Source: Aspidiotus rigidus (Eukaryota; Arthropoda; Insecta; Hemiptera; Diaspididae). From it: a stretch of 64,000 bases of DNA. The translations under genes and the position numbers were made by a program. Location of the stretch: positions 13,676,501 to 13,740,500 of the forward strand of contig JAVHKY010000025.1 in assembly GCA_035079385.1 (NCBI GenBank). Direction: 5' to 3'. The notes under the pieces are model-generated. The model saw nothing but the letters and a program-made list of their open reading frames with translations. It had not been told where the DNA came from and searched no databases. Below are positions 34,372-45,800 of this stretch, in pieces; position 1 is the first letter of the stretch; every line of letters begins with the position of its first letter.

Positions 34372-35733
34372 GATGGAAGTTTAGAAAGTAACTGGTAACA
34401 ATGACCTTAAATTGAATTCACGTTACGAACAAATATGCAACGGAACGAACCGAAAACTAGGTAAATTTTCACCGCGAGGAAAATGTTTACAATCAGGTAT
34501 CAGATACAAGAATGTAAAGAAAAGCTATGACTGCTACTTCTAGAGTATCAACTAGTAGAAAACTGTTTCACAAATTGATCGATAAAATTTATCACGTTGA
34601 TCATAAGCGAGCGAATAAATTGCAGTATCGACACACTTTAGTTTTTACCGTCAAGAGTTAACGTATACTCACTCATCACTGTCAAATTCAACTTACTTAA
34701 ATCATCAGGTTCAACGTTAGCGTTTAACTACTCGGTAATGAAGGTTACAACCGTTGCGCCTTGGCGTCCATCAAGGTCGAAAGGCGCACACGCTTGCCGA
34801 TCTTGTCGAACCGGCTTGAATCGATGCGCACGCACTTCATAGTTCACACACCATGTTTACTTTTTGCATATTCACGTATTACTACTTTCACCACTGGAGC
34901 GCTACTTCTCACAAAAAAAGGGGCTTTTCCAGTATTTCATACTTGCATCCTCATCAATGCCAACAGCGCTCAATGGTTGAGCTCACGTTGAGCTATACAA
35001 AGTACTATAAATAATAGTCAAGACTGAAGACGCGCTGAGTCATACGCAACTTTACTGAAACAGACTTTCAGTCTGCCCTGTTGCAGGCTGACATGAAAAG
35101 TTGAAAATGGCGTATCTGTAAAACAATAATATTAGGAAAACGAGGCTCATACCACCCTACCTTGTTAACTAAAATGAATCTTATTCCGCTGATCGTTATT
35201 GTGCAAGTGCATCAATATTTGACCCTGTAGATGCTCTGTACGGTAGCCTGTCTTAGCCTGTCGTCCCCTCCACCGCACGCTCATGATTCCGAGGGGCGAG
35301 GACTGAGGATGAGATAAGGAGCATACCCGTTGCTGCGTTGCTGAATGCTGATACGTACGACGTACGTACACAAGTACCAACTACCAAGTACACAACGTTC
35401 GTACTATAATTATTCCTACAAAACCAGTACAAAAAGTTTCTGTTTTTCATCCATTTTTAGATTTTTTTCTGTAGTAATAGTAGAATAGTTGTAATTGTAA
35501 ATTCTTGATATTGTAATATGGGAAACGTGGAACTCTTGTAAATGCCAGCAGTTCTAGTTCGGTAGCAGTTCGGTAATATTATTCGGATTTTGTCACATAA
35601 ATCAACTGGGTAAGCTGACTTGGTGATAACACCTCTCCTTTATTCTTGATTTCAAAACAATGTCTAGTATTGGAAACCGATTTGTCAAACGCTTTTGTGA
35701 TTGTACGTTTTCTTCAGATAACTAATTAACAGA
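34372..35733. promoter_or_regulatory. Shared upstream region of transketolase and Mff
   Basis: 1.36 kb between two divergent start codons. No TATA box is obvious. Some of it must be leader exon or intron of either gene; a CAG/AACTAATTAACAG segment just before the Mff ATG could be a splice acceptor for a non-coding first exon. Confidence 0.4.
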
Positions 35734-36668
35734 ATGGCGCGGGCAGCCAGTCCAGCTCGATTCAATACGGATCATTTCTATGATCCAAACTTCACGGCGG
35801 AAATTACTGCGAAAATGCAAGTTCCTAAGCGCATTAAATTAGCTGGGACTAGTGGCGATGACGAAGACGAATTTGTGGCTCAAATTCCGTGGCAACCAGA
35901 GAAGATTGACATGAGGGTTCCGGATCGAATTCTCGTCGCAGGTTGATTTACACTATGTTTCTTCCATTTTGAAAGATCGTAACGTGATCGATTGTAACTT
36001 GTATTCCTCCTTCCTTAGGGCAAGATAAGCATATCGGTACTCCTGCACCCCCTCGTGAACTCATCATGGAAAATACAATCATGCCTCCCGATCCCGGGAT
36101 GATCAGAGTGCAAGTGAGAATATCTCATGGACTTCTTTCTACAAAAAGTGATCTAGTTGAGATATTATTTATCTAACGTTCACTTGATTCTAGACCCCAC
36201 CGAGAGTCATTACTTTGGAAGATCATTTCTTCCCAATAGCTGTTGAAGATTTTGGAAAAGAAACGGAACACAATGAAGACATTGTGACACTCGGCGAAAA
36301 TAATATCAATATGTATAACAATATGAATACAAGTCAAACTAGTTTCGTCATGGATCAGTCTGTCAACGCGCGGGACTTCAGTAATCCTTGGAAGTAAGCT
36401 GTATAATTGATTTATTGCGTCTTGAGTTTAGAGCCAACTCTATTTTACTCGGTTTCAATTTTTCTTTCTTGTATATTCTAGTAATGGACCATTTTTAAAA
36501 ACCGAAGAAGAAATAATGCACTTACGTAAACAGCTAGTGAAAATGAACCGACGGGTTGTAAATATCGAACGAGAACTAGTATCCAGGCAGCAGCGTGATA
36601 AAATAATATTTGGTGTAATGACGGCGTACTTCATGATGAAAGTTTTTATGTGGATGAACAAAAATTAG
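35734..36668 (+). CDS. Tango11: Mitochondrial fission factor (Mff/Tango11 family)
   Basis: Four exons: 35734-35941, 36019-36113, 36194-36393, 36482-36668; 229 residues. N-terminal hallmark motifs of the family: YDPNFTAEITAKMQVPKRI, then a short acidic spacer and DMRVPDRILVAG. The middle is low-complexity. Near the end a coiled coil (EEEIMHLRKQLVKMNRRV, NIERELVSRQQRD) is followed by a single tail anchor IIFGVMTAYFMMKVFMWM and NKN. Mff proteins are anchored this way in the outer mitochondrial and peroxisomal membranes and recruit the dynamin-related GTPase Drp1 for division. Length and layout fit short insect forms. Intron 3 removes a GTAAGC that would otherwise stop translation at residue 169. 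Confidence 0.92.
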
Positions 36669-37596
36669 AGTCGAAAAGGTTACTGTATCGAGAAACTTTA
36701 GTTCTGTCGTCTTCGTTGAAACATCTTTTCTCGTTTGTGTAAATTGAATCAATTTTCGGCGTTTGTTGTTCGTCAAACTGTATCTCACCATTTATCGAAA
36801 TGTACTTCATTCTTTCTGGCTCTAAGTAAGAAAAATTGTGAGTCATTATAGTACCAGCTTTTTGTGTAATTCTAATGTGTTTTTTAAAAGCAAATCTCCT
36901 GCGTCTATTGTAGTAGTGTGAAGGTTGCGCAGTGAACAGTGTTATTCATTATTTTTAATATTATAGTATTTTTCTTCGTAATTTATGTTTTCTTTTTGAA
37001 TTCATAGATTTTCTAAGAGATCGGTAGGATTAGTGCAAATATGTACAATTACAAATGTAATTGAAAAACGAGATTAAGTACCCCGACCGATACGTAGGCA
37101 ATTATACATCAAGGGAAGGGTCTCGACGAGAAGAATCCAACGAGCACTCACCTTCGACTGTAGGTATAGAATTCAGCGTTTTATGGGGGAAAAAAACTAG
37201 AATAACCGAGTCGTTGATGATTACACATTCATTTTTGTATCATAATAATAACAACAGTCTCACTTACGCCAATTATGGCCAACGGCCTCGCAACCATCCA
37301 CAATAGTGCGGTATATTCGGACTGCGCTTTCCATGGTGCCCTAATCTAGCTTGGGAAGGTGACGAAATGATGCGTTATTATTACACGTTCGTTCTTTTAG
37401 TAATTTTCTTCGCATGTGCGTGAGATAAGGGTTGCTGGTTTAGCCGATTAAGCGCGTCTTTACGATGCTGAACTAGATCTACAGCTTCCCGTCATTCTCA
37501 ATTGCCTTTTCGAGCGTTTAGATTTGCATGGCTTGGCACAAAATACAATCAAAATGAAATTCACTGATTGTAGATTCGTTTTCTCACTTTTAGAAA
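36669..37596. other. Gap, Mff 3' UTR and intergenic
   Basis: No supported gene. An upstream exon of the following small ORF may lie here but could not be identified. Confidence 0.4.
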
Positions 37597-37884
37597 ATGA
37601 ACAGAAGTTCAGACTGTAACCTCCAGAATAATTACAAATTGATTTTTACCACACTTGGAGGGAACTGCGACTCCGAAAGAACGTTCTTTATATCTTCGAC
37701 TAATGAAAAGTCGTCTCCAATTTGTACTACAGTCGAATCGCGTACTATTCCGTCACAAATTACTAAAAAAATACTCAAAGCACCAATAATATCAACCTAT
37801 TCTATATTTCAAAGCAAAATTTCAGACAAAACATCAAATGCTGTGAAAAGGAAGATAAGAAAAAACGTCACTTTTAGCAACTGA
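37597..37884 (+). CDS. Hypothetical 95-aa protein with PP1-docking-like motif
   Basis: ATG ORF placed just after a CTTTTAG that looks like a splice acceptor (37585-37592 region), so it may be a last exon with further exons upstream. The sequence is rich in Ser/Thr, with a Cys-containing first half. It ends in KRKIRKNVTFSN, where KNVTF fits the RVxF docking motif for protein phosphatase 1. The stop lies 22 bp from the stop of eIF3L on the other strand, so the two 3' ends must overlap. No family recognised; it could also be chance coding. Confidence 0.35.
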   Translation: MNRSSDCNLQNNYKLIFTTLGGNCDSERTFFISSTNEKSSPICTTVESRTIPSQITKKILKAPIISTYSIFQSKISDKTSNAVKRKIRKNVTFSN

Positions 37885-37906
37885 ACTTTAAGAAAGTGTA
37901 GTTCTC

Positions 37907-40329
37907 TTATTGAACACGAAGCGTTTGTAATTTCTTACGTAACTCGTCGAATTTCTGAATCTTTCGAATGAACAAGTCGGCGTGACGAGTAGCCACCTTT
38001 GTATCGGCGATGTGAATCATACCATTATCGATGTAAAAATCGAGCTGAAAAGGGTGAACGTACAACACTTAATTTACTACAACGGTCAATCAATAACGAA
38101 GATACGTAACTTCGTATTAGAAAAAACAAACCTCCGAACCAGATTGGAAACTTCCATCGAGTCCAGAAGCTCCTTTATTCCAAACCATATTCTTCATCTT
38201 GTGCTTGAAACATAATAATCTCTTTATTAGTTCCTTTTCGGGATCTACCGATCTTTTTATGGGCTCTTTTTCAGGATCTAAATCATCATCTGGCGCTATC
38301 AAAGCTGGTCGCATGAATGATGCTAACTTTGAGAGCGGTAGAGTTTTGTACAGCTTCAAATAACTAGAAAGTAAGTCAATCTACGTTGAAATTTTCACCT
38401 CCCTAAAAGAATATTGAGAGTTTTCATCATCTCACCTTCTGATAGTTGGAAGCATTTCTTGCTGCCTAACTTCTTCGATAAAAATCTGTGTTTGATATTT
38501 GGTTGCTTCTCGAGTACGATCTTCTGTAATTGCCTCTGGCGCCGGAGACGCCGGGCTCAAAAATTTCGGACAAGAATACGAAAACATAGTTTCAAATTCC
38601 TACATTATGAATGGAAAATTTCAGAGATTGCCAATGAGAGTCTTTTTACGAAATGATGACAAAAAACTCACCCCTAAGTCTCCGCTTTGCATCCTCGCCA
38701 TTCTGTCGATCAAGTTCTTTTCTCGTAATGCCTGTTGAATTGACTCGTCAATGTATTGTGGATGTAGTACCAAGCATATAGATAGCAGTTGGTACATTTG
38801 ATCGGTTTGCTTATTTATCTGCGTAGGAAAGGATTATGAAAATTGATAGCCTAGTTGACTAAGAGGAGAGGGCTTGTAAATAAATACAATACCTGATCAT
38901 TCTGATACGTGCGAGCCTGAAACAATTGTTTCGCTCGCTGCAAATATAAAAGAACCGAACTGAATGTGCGAATGGCATCTGCATAACGCCTCATCATCAT
39001 GTAGGCAAATCCAACGTAGTAAGCCATAGTGATTTGACAAGCTGGTACGGACGAATATTGACTCTGAATATATAAAAATGAACGATCAGTATTGATTGTC
39101 TTGAAAGCTCCTATTCAAGTTAATAATTTACTTTTTTGACGGCGTCAACGTTTTCCAGCGCTTTGACCGCCTGATAATAATCTCCCAGCAGAGAGTGCAA
39201 CCGCAACAATCCAACCAGTGAAAAATAACCCAACATTTTGTACAGAGAATGCTTTCCAAAGACTCCAGCAACAGATTCAGCATCTCCACCACTCGCTTGT
39301 ACCTGCAACGATAACTCATAATTATATAGCCTCAAAAAAAAAAAAAAAAAAGACCCATATTCTCGAAATTCACTTACTTCTAATTGTTTCTTGATGTTAG
39401 AAATGTCGATAAGAGAATGCAACACATTCAGTACCGACAAAACATTCCATGTTCGATTTGAAAAATTCTTATTCTGAAGAAGGTCTACTTCCTCCATACT
39501 TTTCTTCGGTCTTAGTTTGTACTGCGAAAACGCTTGAAACTGATAGATGAACTCGTCGATCAATTCCCACAACCACACATCTGGTAATTCTAAACTGATT
39601 GGTTCCTTGTTATCTGCAAGCAATCGAATATTAGATTTCACTTGAAAGCAAGAGTTCAAAATGTATAGTAAGGTACAACACTCACCCAATATAATATTGA
39701 ATAACGTGCAGTAATTGGAGAACGATTCGATACGTTGATGTAAGGTTACCGATGAGCTCAAATGCGCGTGAAGATGACGGTAATATAATTCTTTATATAA
39801 AGCTAAGAAAGTCTGTACAAAATAAATTTTCAGTAATACTAGAATCGTCCCACAATTAAGTAAGGATCGGATAAAAATCTCACCGTGTCGTTATCAACAA
39901 GATAACCGATAGATGTTTCATCTGGCCACGGTGATCGATCGTAGAAGTTCTCAGATAACTTTGGAAAACTGTAACCAAGTGGTATTTTTTTTTACTTAAA
40001 ACAATTTCAATGATGAGAAACGCACGACTGAATTTACCTGTTTTCATAAAGTTCTTGAATATCATCTAATCGACCCTCTTTGATGGCTTGATAAAAATAC
40101 TGGATGAATTGTTTTATCATATCCGGCATATCGGACGTTGGAGCATCATACGCCGGAAAGTAAGGACGTTCTACCTCGTGAGAGTAAGAATCGTAGGCAT
40201 TTCCGTTATCATACGGCTGAAAAGAATACAAGACAGGATATTTTGTACAGTTGAGAATGAAGAGCCGGCATTCACGAATCAGCAGTAATTGGCTCTCGAA
40301 ATACTCACGTCTTCATCGGCGTACATCAT
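37907..40329 (-). CDS. eIF3l: Eukaryotic translation initiation factor 3 subunit L
   Basis: Eleven exons on the minus strand, all with consistent phase: 40309-40329, 40038-40216, 39884-39968, 39686-39812, 39378-39613, 39132-39302, 38893-39063, 38672-38818, 38436-38599, 38132-38363, 37907-38044; 556 residues (animal orthologues about 540-565). Recognisable parts: [109 protein letters not shown], and the PCI-domain end with [27 protein letters not shown]. It is a non-core subunit of the eIF3 complex that supports 43S assembly in the cytoplasm. The first coding exon is only 21 bases (MMYADED). Oddity: [20 protein letters not shown] shows a recent in-frame tandem duplication in the linker before the PCI end. 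Confidence 0.95.
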
Positions 40330-40910
40330 CTTGGAAAGATTCGGTAACGAGAAAAGCTCGAGTGAAGAGAAGAAAGCAAGATACAAACAACAGAATATGA
40401 GTACGAATCTAGTGAGAAATTCGTACAGAGATAAATTGAACCGCTACATCAAAATACATTCTTAAAATCTCAACACTTTCAATCGTGAATCGCTACGACC
40501 ACGACTGCAGCAAATTTTTCTTTGGCTAATTTGCTGATGATTTAAAAATAATAATGTTTGTAGTATGTGACTTTCAAGCTCCGCAGCCACTCCTCGTCTC
40601 ATCACTCCGACAAGATGTGTCAGTTCAAATTATCAACTAAGAGAAATAGGCTTTTTGTATGCGTATTTGAGACAAGGAAGATACTATTTCCCCTAATCGC
40701 ATTCGAAAGAGACGAAACGTGTAGTGACGTCACTTCCCGGCCTCTTTTCTCTTTGCTTTGGATTCTTCTGCTGAATTGGACGCTTCACAGTCTGTGCTGC
40801 TGTCCAGCAGACATGATTCAACCTGATGAAAAACAAAATTCCCTTACCGGTATCTGTCCTATCTCGTGCTTAATTTATAGAAGTAATGAATTCAAGAAAA
40901 ACTATCGACG
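40330..40910. promoter_or_regulatory. Head-to-head region between eIF3L and the ZAD gene
   Basis: 581 bp between divergent start codons, thus probably a shared or bidirectional promoter. No TATA box identified. Confidence 0.45.
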
Positions 40911-42680
40911 ATGATGATTTCAAATATTCGAAAGAAAACTTGTCAAATTTGTAGTTGTGAAGACAGTCCCATCTTCCTCAATTTAACGATTCAAGAAAAT
41001 GGTAAACTAAGAAAGATATTCAACGACCTCTTTCCGTTCATCAAGGTAAGTAGAAACAAATTTAGCTATGAATTGCGTTTTGGATTGTATACCAAAAGAA
41101 ATTTGATTCTTTCAGATCGAAAATCAAGTAAGACACTACCAGGCCCTGGACACTACTCGTGTTTGTCTTATTTGTATTACTGTCACCCACGACTTCCATA
41201 ACATAATTATAGAAAAATGCCGTTCCGTCCAAGATCGACTGAGTGTGGAGTTGAAGAGATCTGTAAGAAGTTTACTGGCGATGAAACCTAACCTATAAGT
41301 TAATCCAGAATTACAAGTACAAATTATTTTCAATCTGTTGTTAGTCGGATCCGAGAGTGATGAAATAGATTAGTGTTATCGTTGATGAACCTTCAGTGGA
41401 AACATATTATGTACTTCGACACTTCGAACTACGCGAAGACACGAGTATTTGAAATCGCGTAAGGTTCCTACTTACATGAAATGAATTGTTTTGTTCTGAA
41501 AAACTAACCCTTGCCGATGTTGATCAGGAATCTTGAAATTGTGCTCTCTTATCATTTCAGAAGGAACCAAGGCATCGTCGTAAATTTCAGTCTTCGGCAC
41601 TTCCAAAAATATCCATAGAAAAGCTCGGGAGTACAGCTCAACCCATGACTGTTACTGAGAGTACTGAGGTCAGTATTATAAAATAAAAAGAAATTGGCGA
41701 TTGAAGAACGGAGACTTCTGATTATTTTTTTTTCGTCATTTTGAATCGAAGCTTCAGAATTATCAGAAGAGTTTACCTTATTTATTTTATCGTTTTTATT
41801 TCAGAAAAAACATGAGCTACCGTCCAAAAAGAATGAAGAGTTTTGTATCAAAAATGGAAGCATTTCTACGCATACTCTATCTACTCTGAAAAATTCAGGG
41901 GAAAAAAGTCTCCATTGGTTACTCCAGAAGGAAAGAGTGATATTTTAAATTCAGCTACAAAACTTGTGATTGTTCCTGCGAATGGATCGATCTCATCGTC
42001 TGCATCGATGACAGAGAGTGGACGAAAATCGAGTCCTCGAGAAATCGGAAAGTCAGAAAATAGAAGCATTATTACGCGTACTCCGTCCACTCTGAAAAAT
42101 TCTGTGGAAGAAAAGTCGCCGTTTGTTGTTCTAGAAGAAACAAGTGATCGTTTAAATACAACTGCAAAAATGGCGACTATTCTTGCGAGTGGATCGATCA
42201 CATCGTCTGTATCTGTGAACGAGAATGGAAGAAAATTGAGTCTTCAAGAAACCGGAAACTTAGTAACGAATAGTTCTCAAAATTTTTTTCGCTATAGTTG
42301 GAACGCTTCTCAAAAAATCAAAATGTTTTTATTTTCCATAGAGCTGATGACTTGTGGCAAGAATACAATTTACCCGGTGAAGATTCTAAACTATACCAGT
42401 GTCGTAAATGTAATGCGATGTTGTTGAAGGAGTCGGCAAAGGATTCCCACATTTGTAGCTCGTCGCCTCAAGTGAGCCTAAAGAGGTATTAGAAAAAGAG
42501 TTTTTATTAATTTTTGTTAAACTCTCCATGTTTTGAAGCGTTTATTATTAACAATTATTTTCTTTCAGATGTCAAAAAGATGAAGATCAGAAAACCGATG
42601 AATCCGACCGGATTTCGAGTGCGAACAAAAAAATTAAAGTAAAAACGGCCCCGGAAGGGTCGAAAGGAGTGAAACATTGA
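40911..42680 (+). CDS. ZAD zinc-finger protein with internal duplication; frameshifted as sequenced
   Basis: Exons 40911-41045, 41116-41262, 41561-41668, a large exon from 41805, one ending 42485, and 42569-42680. The N-terminus is a zinc-finger-associated domain: C11-x2-C14 and C62-x2-C65 with TCQICSCED and VCLICITVTHDFHN followed by EKCRSVQDRL. ZADs dimerise and are found in insect transcription factors. The large exon contains two copies of a 69-codon unit (41853-42058 and from 42059); copy 1 is one base short. The missing base is in the A run at 41902-41907, where copy 2 has an extra base, so the frame shifts mid-protein. The later frame is open and reaches a lone finger-like LYQCRKCNAMLL...DSHIC (CxxC...HxC) and a basic end KKIKVKTA. 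The join near 42263-42297 is also unresolved. Either a pseudogene or an assembly error in a homopolymer. Confidence 0.7.
41853..42262. repeat. Tandem 207-bp coding duplication in the ZAD gene
   Basis: Two units: 41853-42058 (206 bp) and 42059-42262. The proteins share NGSIS/NRSII, STLKNS, EKSP, SATK/TTAK, GSISSSAS/GSITSSVS and GRKSS/GRKLS. Divergence of about 25-30 percent shows the duplication is not recent. Confidence 0.75.
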
Positions 42681-42837
42681 GTTGAATCAGCAATTCTTAA
42701 TTTTTTCCACTTCTTTTTAGAACCATTAACGAAATTACGGTCTTTCAGTTAACTCGTAAGAAATTTTTTTGATGTTGGGAAAAGTCGATGGTTATCTGAG
42801 GAGGAAAAAAAAGAATGTAATACAAAAAAAGAGCTGA

Positions 42838-42843
42838 TTTTAT
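42838..42843 (-). terminator. Polyadenylation signal of the CYP4 gene
   Basis: AATAAA on the minus strand, about 26 bp past the P450 stop codon. A second signal further on is possible; the spacing implies a very short 3' UTR. Confidence 0.45.
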
Positions 42844-42868
42844 TGCTTTGAATGATCTACAAACATAA

Positions 42869-45800
42869 CTAATGTTGATCTTTAATTGGCCTGAAAGATA
42901 AATAAATTTTTGGGGTTGGGCGTAAAATTACTTCCGGAAGTACTTTCACATCTTCTTTCTTGAGCGACGAGTGAACTTGAAATTTTCTCAATATCGATGA
43001 TAATATCACTTTTGACTCGAGCATGGCAAACTTTTGTCCTGTAAAAATAATTGTGATTAAAAATTTTAACATGCGAGAGGATTTTAAGAAATACTTAAGG
43101 CTTAGAAATCGTCCTTCTCACCCGTACTATACTTCCTGTATCTCAGTTCGTCAATTTATTATTAATATTCTCGTCGTCTGCGGATTGTACTTACCAATAC
43201 AATTGCGGTAACCAGCGCTGAAAGGTATGTAGGAATATGGGTGTCGTTGAGCAACATTATGTTGACAGAATCTCTCCGGGTCAAATTTCTCGTAGTCTTC
43301 AAAAATTTTCGGATTTCTGTGCACCAGGTACGGAATGATAGTGATATTTGTTCCCTTTGGTATGTGATGTTTACCTGTAAATATAAGTCATTATTTTATC
43401 AAATTTTCTCTACGAGTACAATCTCTGTTATCGAATGTGTCTGTGATTTTAGGAAACTTATTTCATTTTATTTAATGTAATTCATATTTTTGTTCTTAAT
43501 CTTTGTTATATGTACAATAATTATAATTTATCCCTCATAGTCGTTATCTGATATGTCTAACGCTTATTTTTACGAATTTAATACCATTACTTCAACAATT
43601 AATTTATCAAATTTGCGAACACCTTGAACTTAATTTTGTATTTTATCAAGCTGAATAATTTTTTAAATACATTAATATTATCACTGTTTTACCAATTTGT
43701 ACAGGTGTTGTTAAAAATCGGGCTATATATGGCACACTGGGATATAATCTTAACGTTTCTTTGATGACCATTTCGAGATAATGCATTTCATTAAGATCTT
43801 GGAAACTTGCTTCTCGGTCATCTTTACCAAAGATGACTTCCAACTCTTCATGTATCCTTTGCTGGAAATGTAGAAAGGTGGACAATCATCAGTGCACGCG
43901 GTATCCATTTTGAAAAACCAAAGGGTTACTAAGAATTAGCTAACCTGAACTTCTGGATGTGTTGCAATCATAAAGATAGCCCATGTGAGAGCAGCGGATG
44001 TCGTATCGTGCCCCTGAAAATGTAATAAAAGGCGAAATAATGTTTAAAAACTGTCTCAAATGCTTCACCATGCCGACGAGCGAAAGAAAAAAAAAAGTGT
44101 TTTGCTATCCTCTCTCGATATCTGTGATAGTGTCGCAAGCGGAAGAATTTTAAAATTCTCCTGTTGGTATAACGTACTTCAAACATAAATGTGTCAACTT
44201 CTTCTCGGATTCCCAAATCGGTCATTTCTTTCGGATTTTCTCTCTGCATTTCAATTAAACAATCCAAGAAAGATTTTCGCTGTTTGTAGATACTGGAACT
44301 TTTTTCTGAAAGATTGTAAATTACAGATAATCTAATCGGTAAAGTGACCAATCTTTGAGATCGTATAGTCACTTACCTGATTTCTCGCTATCTTGATTGG
44401 ACTTCAGTCTGTGTAATTCCTTCCTCTCTTTTATTACCTATTTTTTTAAAAACAATTGCAAGATTAACAAGAGTAGTCACTTTATTAAAATTTAAAGTCT
44501 GCGAGAGTTTTCTGTCTACATGTGCACATACATTTTCGGTAAATCCATGAAGCAATTTGACTATTCTTCTGAATTCTCTTCCAGTAGGTGAACTATTGAA
44601 CAATACCGCATTATACATCCAAAATGTCAAATTACGTAACAGTATTATTTCACCAGCCCTGAGGTAAAAAATTGGTCATCAACATTGTTTCATATTAAAT
44701 TAAAAAAATATATATTTGATAGAGGTGTACCTTCGGATCGCAGCAACGTATTCGGTTGCTTCTCCTAATTGACAATCCAAAGAAACACCCATAGCAGTCT
44801 CTGTAAAAATATAATTTTGAGAGATAACTTATATTGAGCATATTTTAGGAGTTGTGTAGACGAGAAGTGCGAGCGGGGAGGGGATAGACAAAAGTCATGA
44901 AGAGGTGTAGTCATTTAGGAGCCGTACCTTCGAGCCTCCAAATGATATTAGTGGAGATGGTTTGACTTACCTTAGAAATGGAGAATTTCAGAATAATCCT
45001 TAGGTAAAGTAGATGAGGCAGGAAGAGGAAGTATGACGAACCCGGGTGCAAAAGTGAAATTTAAATAGGATTAGACTTGATTGAGGCATTTAGGATGGGT
45101 TTCAATGCGGAGGCTGAAGATAAGTTACGCTGAGCAAAGCCTATTCTCAACTGTCCTCGACCCCCTCACTGACTAGACTTTTCTTGATACCTTCTTTGCC
45201 ATAGTGCTATAACTAATAGAATGGTAGTCAATCATTAATATTTGAAACTCTCTCCATCCCTTGATTGACCCAAATAACGTGACAATCAGAAATACCCCCC
45301 TTCGTCCAAAAAAATGTACAGACAGAAATACACAGTTAGCTTCAGAATCCGAGCACGATAACGTACCAAGTCTTTCTTGCACAAGAATTGGCAATTGACA
45401 CTAGTACCAAGATCTTTGATGACGTCACGACCCGAACGTGGCTCACCTCTTTCCATTCACAAAATTCTTACCTTCCCTCTACTGGAGTTAAAACTCAATA
45501 TTTTATCAAGTCTCTTCTCCTCAGAGATTTGAGGTAAAAATTTATCCAAATGTATAAATGCCGTCATGATCCCGATGCGAATATGTAGAGACATTCACCA
45601 TAGGCACGCATGCACCTCTAGAGAAATATATCATCAAGTTTCCTCACGATGTCAACCGGACGTGGACGGTTTCTCAAAGCTAACTCTGGAGCAGCCACAC
45701 GCTCAGTGTACGCGGTGAGTGTAGAAAGTACCTAAGACGTACGGGTCGGTTGTCTGGCAGGTGGATGGTGTCCCTACGACATTTTCACACCGTGCAGACC

